In this document: piece by piece, positions 8,112 through 12,093 of the stretch
Numbering within the stretch: position 1 is the first letter of the stretch
How the letters are laid out: each line of letters begins with the position of its first letter
From: Irineochytrium annulatum
Lineage: Eukaryota; Chytridiomycota; Chytridiomycetes; Chytridiales; Chytridiaceae
NCBI GenBank assembly: GCA_027600665.1
Contig: JADGJL010000919.1
Coordinates: forward strand, 1-12,093
Direction: 5' to 3'
DNA length: 12,093 nt
Made by a program: the position numbers and the translations under genes
Notes under the pieces: generated by a model
What the model was told of the DNA's origin: nothing
The model's input: the letters and a program-made list of their open reading frames with translations, nothing else
The model's database searches: none

Positions 8112-10446
8112 ATGGAATCCCTCGTCACCGGTGGAGGTGGGCCCGGCAGCACGCATTGCTTCTTCGTCCGTCGCACCTGTTGATTGCTGATTCCTTTGCC
8201 AATCCAGCGGAATGCGGGCCCGGGGGCGGCAGGAACCAGCTGTCGCAGTTCATGAAGCACATCGAGGGGAAGTCCGATGGGAGCTTTCAGGATCAGTTCG
8301 GTGGGGGCGGTTCCGGGGATTTGATGCAGCATGCGGGTGGGAGTTCATCGATGGTACGTTCGCTGCTTCCGGCGACTTCCTCGTCGCCTCTGTTGCAGCT
8401 GGATGCTGACGGTCGAGTATCTCTGTTGTTTGTAGAGGCCGCTGCGTAGAGCCGAGTTCGATGACAAGCAGGTATACTCCATTACCTTGCATGCGAGATA
8501 GCCATGCTTGATAGCTCATCGCTTTCTGATGCCTTGCTTTTCGCCGCAGTTCGTCGAGGAGTTCCACAATTTCGAGGACCCCCGGCTCCGGCAGGGGCCG
8601 GGCGAGGCGTTCCATTTTGGGGAGATGAAATCGGAGCTTGGCGCCATGTTGGAGCGTCAGGGACCGCCGATGGCGATGGGTGCGGGTGGAGGTACGTTTT
8701 TTCGGCGGTATGCCTTGTTAGTAGGGTTTCTTAAATGATGATACGGCTGTAGATTGGGCGAACGACTTCGGGCGATTCCAGGAGCCAATCGTGAGACCCG
8801 GGGCAGGGGACGATGAGTTTGAGGCGGCTTACATGAATGCGATGAGACATCAGGGTCCCGTTGGGCGGCCAGGTGAGAATCTGCCTATCTCATGTTTATC
8901 GTGGGACTTCGAATTTTGACACAGCAAGCATAGGTGACTGGAGCGCTGAATTCGCTAACGGCGACTTTCACCACGACCCGCAAACGCTCGACGCCGAGTT
9001 CTCTCGCTTTGAGTCTGCCTTCGCCAACCCACAGCACGACCCGCTCGAGGCCGCATGGACCGAGCAGTTTTCCCGGATCTCGGAGGACGTGAAGGGCAAA
9101 GGGCCGGCGGTTGCGGAGGGCCAATCGGAGCTAGCGAAATGGGAGACAGAGTTCAACCGGATACGGGACGCGATGGACAAGGACGGCGAGATGAAGCCGG
9201 AGATGATGGAGCAGTTCAACGAGATTTGGAAGACGCTCGCCGACCGTGACGGCGTTGAGGACACGATTGAGGGTGGGCAGCGGCCATGGGAGCAGGATTT
9301 CGAGGACTTCGACTACGGCGGTTCATCGTCGCTCGTCGACCCGGACCCTGTGACGTCCGAGTGCGCGCCGTACAACTTCGAGGAGGTGAACCCGTACCTG
9401 TCGCACGCGGACCCGATGGCGGAGGGCCTAAGGCTGATGAAGGGGTCCGGCAGTCTGTCGGCGGCGGCGTTGGCGTTTGAGGCGGCCGTCCAGAGGGACC
9501 CGGAGTCGAGCGATGCGTGGATGTGGCTCGGGAGGGTGCAGGCGGAAAACGAGAAGGAGGGGCCGGCGGTCGCGGCGCTGCAGCGGAGTGTGCAGGAGAA
9601 TCCGAAAAACTTGGCGGCGTTGCTGGTATGTTACCCAGCGTTTTATCGTGCTTAAAGCTAATCTTCGAGCCTAAGAACCTTGCTGTTTCCTACACTAACG
9701 ACTCCCTTGAGCTCCAATCCTACGCCACCCTCGAGCGGTGGATAAACACGAAGTACCCCTCCCTTCTCGAATCCCAACCACCCCCGCCGTCTGGCCTCAT
9801 GTCCTCCCCCTCCGAGCTTCACGAGCGCGCCTCCCGCCTTTTCATTGAGGCCGTCAAGCTCGGCCCCTCCGCCTCCTCCGTTCCCGTCGCCTCACGCGAC
9901 CTCGACCCGGAGGTCCAGGAGGGCCTCGGCGTTCTCTTCTACATGCGCGGCGAGTTCGAAAAGGCCGTCGACTGCTTTGGCGCCGCCCTTGGAGTGGACC
10001 CGACAAATTATCTGCTGTGGAACAGGTTGGGGGCCACTCTTGCGAACAGCGGCAAGAGCGAGGAGGCCATAGACGCGTACTACAAGGCGCTGGAGATCAA
10101 GCCGACATTTGTGAGGTGCCGATACAACCTTGGGATCAGCTGCATTAACATCGGGTGCCATCGGGAGGCGGCGGAGCATTTGCTTGGGGCTTTGAGCTTG
10201 CATGAGGTCGATGGGACAAAGAGCGGGGGTGGGGCGGGTGCTAGCGGAAGGATGTTGCACGTCAGTGAGAATTTGTGGGAGACGCTGCGGAGGACGTTTA
10301 TGCAGGTGGGTAATTCGCTTGGTGGCCTGTCAACAATCAATGATGAACTAATTTGATGGCGAATACAGATGGATCGGAGAGATTTGGCCGATTTGACAGT
10401 GGCGGATCGTGATCTGTCGAAGTTCAGGAAAGACTTCGAGTTTTAG
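8112..10446 (+). CDS. PEX5: Peroxisomal targeting signal 1 receptor PEX5 (8 exons)
   Basis: Exons 8112-8136, 8208-8353, 8436-8471, 8550-8691, 8753-8872, 8934-9625, 9676-10305 and 10369-10446 total 1,869 nt, or 622 residues, normal for PEX5. The protein binds C-terminal SKL-type signals in the cytosol and carries cargo to the PEX13/PEX14 docking complex. The N-terminus, with GGAECG then NQLSQFMKHIEG, is the conserved PEX5 start; Cys11 is the expected site of recycling monoubiquitination. Five WxxxF motifs for PEX14/PEX13 binding are visible: WANDF (118), WSAEF (159), WTEQF (198), WETEF (226) and WEQDF (275). Residues about 308-597 form the TPR domain, including AWMWLGRVQAENEKE, LAVSYTNDSLELQSYATLERW, NYLLWNRLGATLANSGKSEEA and FVRCRYNLGISCINIGCHREA. 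The last exon gives the conserved tail DLADLTVADRDLSKFRKDF. All junctions are phase-consistent. Confidence 0.95.
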
Positions 10447-10820
10447 GCATGTTCAGCTTTTTGCGTGTAATAAACAACCTCGCTGAGGTTTGGATGCTGT
10501 GTGAAGGCCTTAGTGTTGAAGTGCCAGTCTGAAAATGTTGTAGGTTCAGACTGGCGGGTAGTAAAAATGAAGGGCAAAAATAAGCGCATGGCCTCGCACC
10601 AACTTTGCCCGCGCGTCGCAGTCTCCCTATCGGGTGCACTCCCGTTTCAAGGAGAGCCCATGCGGCGTGCACGCAAGCCAGGCGGACACCAACTGGGAGT
10701 GGAGAGTGGAAAGGACAGGAAAGGAGAAAAGCGCCAGCGCCATCCACCAGCCCATCGACCGAGCGAGAAGGAGAGAACGAGAGTGCGATCCCTTCCCGAT
10801 CACACTGCAGCTGCTGGTGC
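10447..10820. promoter_or_regulatory. Intergenic region between PEX5 and the surface-protein gene
   Basis: About 370 nt holding the PEX5 3' end and the promoter or 5' UTR of the next gene. The open frame of the next gene continues upstream to about 10605 without an ATG, so an unseen upstream exon is possible. Overlapping open frames on the minus strand (10424-11005) show no domain and look like chance. Confidence 0.5.
10469..10474 (+). terminator. Polyadenylation signal of PEX5
   Basis: AATAAA begins 23 nt after the PEX5 stop codon, a usual place for a short fungal 3' UTR. Confidence 0.5.
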
Positions 10821-12093
10821 ATGCTGCTGCTGCTGGAGCGGGCCATAGATCCACCCGAGGAGACCACCGCTGCCACCGCCGACACCGCCCGCAACTCGAC
10901 TGTCACCATGGCGCCGCCCACTACCACTGACACCGACCCGGTGCTGCTCCCGACCTCGACCTCGTCGATGGGCTCCTTCAACACCTCCGTACCAAACATC
11001 GTCATCCCGACAAACTGCCAGGACTATGACAAGGCCTGCGTAAACGCCATCAAGCCCCAGACGTGCGCCAGAGTGTCGGCAGAGTGCGTGTCCGCAAACG
11101 ACAATGGTGCCCTGGACATGCCCGCGGGGCAGTGTGGCTCTTGCATCTGCGTTACCCCGACGGATCCGACGGTCAAGGAGTTTATGGTGCTGGGAAACCT
11201 GATGTGCTCGGCCTTGACGGCTTTCGACGCGCCAACGAGCACGTTGTTAACTACGACTGCGAGGTCGACCACAAGTTCGGGGACGAAAGCGACGGGTGCG
11301 GCGATGAATCAAGGGGGTTCGAATCCTGCACTTATTCAAACGGACGCTACTTCCATGGGTATGTACTCATACACTGCTTACCCAGTTGCTGTGTGACTCG
11401 GAATTGTTTGTGGGGTGGATATAGGACGAGAGAGGGCGGGCTCTTACTGGACAGCTCAATATTTATCGTATTTCCATTCTGCGCGTGGCATGCCTCGACG
11501 CCCCCTCATCGTCGCCTCTTGTCATCTGACTTCCACCTATCGCGCTGCATACTGACCTCATTTTTCGTTGCCTTGCTGTTTTAGTGGGTCCGACACTCGG
11601 GCCATCATCTACCCGAACCCCGATGGGGCTGGATCAATCAGGCTCTCCCCCCGTCGCTGGCATTGTGGGCGGGTCCCTCGCCGGCGTGGTCGTGATAGCG
11701 GCTGTGGCGGCGGTGATGTTGCTTGTTCAACGCCGGAACAGGAAAGCATCTTCGAGGGGGGAAAAGAGCACGTCGCCCACTAGCCTCCTGAAGGGCGATG
11801 ACGAAACCCAGCGTCGCAACGTTCTTCCCTGGAGTGATTCGGAGTCCTCTTCTTCTAACGCAGGAACCCCGCCCCCGCTCGTCATGCTTACGGCCCTCCC
11901 CGCTCAAAAATCTTCAACCCCCACCGTCCGCAAGACATCCCCAACTTCCCCAAAACCCTCGTCGAATGACCTCTCTGCCGTTCGCGTTGACAACCCCTTC
12001 GACGAGCAACTCCACGCTGTTACCACTCTTCCCTCGGCCCTCCACCTCCGGGCCTCACCCGAACCCATCTCCCACCTCCGCCACGTCCCACCC
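10821..12093 (+). CDS. Single-pass cell-surface protein, WSC/MID2-like layout (partial, 3' end outside window)
   Basis: Exons 10821-11358 and 11585-12093 give 349 residues with no stop before the window ends. The start is tentative: ATG 10821 gives only a short MLLLL run and ATG 10909 gives none, so the true signal peptide may lie on an upstream exon. The ectodomain has a Thr/Pro/Ser-rich stretch, an eight-cysteine segment (about residues 64-130; spacings 6, 8, 6, 15, 2, 1, 18) and a Ser/Thr-rich stalk. One TM helix (about 206-227, GIVGGSLAGVVVIAAVAAV) is followed by QRRNRK, a stop-transfer signal that puts the Ser/Pro-rich tail in the cytosol. The tail holds NPFDE at 316-320, like the endocytic signal of yeast Wsc1. 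The layout matches fungal wall-stress sensors or adhesins, but the Cys region is not a WSC or CFEM domain I can recognise. Function is not assigned. Confidence 0.7.
11359..11584 (+). other. 226-nt intron in the surface-protein gene
   Basis: GTATGT donor in phase 1, CATACTGACC branch-like site, pyrimidine-rich end and TTTTAG acceptor. It is three to four times longer than other introns here. Splicing joins the Ser/Thr stalk to GPTLGPSS and then the TM helix in one frame, which supports the model. Confidence 0.7.

Noticed and set aside
10605..10820. Upstream extension of the surface-protein frame
   Set aside because: Open but without an ATG; the residues are Arg/Ser/Pro-rich and do not form a signal peptide.
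10424..11005. 193-residue minus-strand open frame
   Set aside because: Overlaps the PEX5 last exon and the next gene in antisense; low-complexity Val/Ser content and no known motif.
11313..11330. GGTTCGAATCC, like a tRNA T-arm
   Set aside because: The T stem does not pair beyond about three bases, no acceptor, D or anticodon arms fit, and it lies within an open coding frame.
1..12093. CRISPR array, phage, insertion sequence or bacterial operon
   Set aside because: No spaced direct repeats, transposase or terminal inverted repeats were seen, and spliceosomal introns show the DNA is eukaryotic.

Overview
The window is nuclear DNA from an intron-rich eukaryote, most likely an early-diverging zoosporic (chytrid-like) fungus. 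The genes are packed closely and broken by short GT-AG introns, mostly 49-77 nt, many with CTAA(C)-type branch sites. Two products, a vacuolar-type endopolyphosphatase and a fungal-style PEX5, fit a fungus. The fungal assignment is inference from gene content; no rRNA or other marker is present.

Layout. 1-564: T-rich, gene-poor flank starting with near-homopolymer T, probably a poor-quality contig end. 565-4472 (minus): a 14-exon gene for a receptor-like membrane protein of about 1,042 residues, with a signal peptide, a periplasmic-binding-protein type I (ANF/LIVBP-like) ligand domain, a 15-cysteine region, an 8-9 segment membrane module and a cytosolic tail. 4473-5487: divergent intergenic region of about 1 kb. 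5488-7613 (plus): a 3-exon PPN1-like endopolyphosphatase of 667 residues with an unusual Lys16/acidic insertion. 7614-8111: intergenic. 8112-10446 (plus): an 8-exon PEX5, the peroxisomal PTS1 receptor, of 622 residues with five WxxxF motifs and a TPR domain. 10447-10820: intergenic. 10821-12093 and beyond (plus): the start of a single-pass cell-surface protein, cysteine-rich outside, Ser/Thr-rich stalk, one TM helix and an NPF-bearing cytosolic tail; it runs off the window.

The exon models were built by hand from reading-frame phase and splice sites. The three complete genes each give a total coding length divisible by three. The genes do not form an obvious pathway. The receptor and the endopolyphosphatase share a divergent promoter region, and the receptor and the last gene are both predicted surface proteins. 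The most novel items are the receptor architecture (an mGluR-like ectodomain on what looks like a non-GPCR, TRP/GCC2-type membrane module) and the polylysine tract inside an enzyme whose substrate is polyphosphate.
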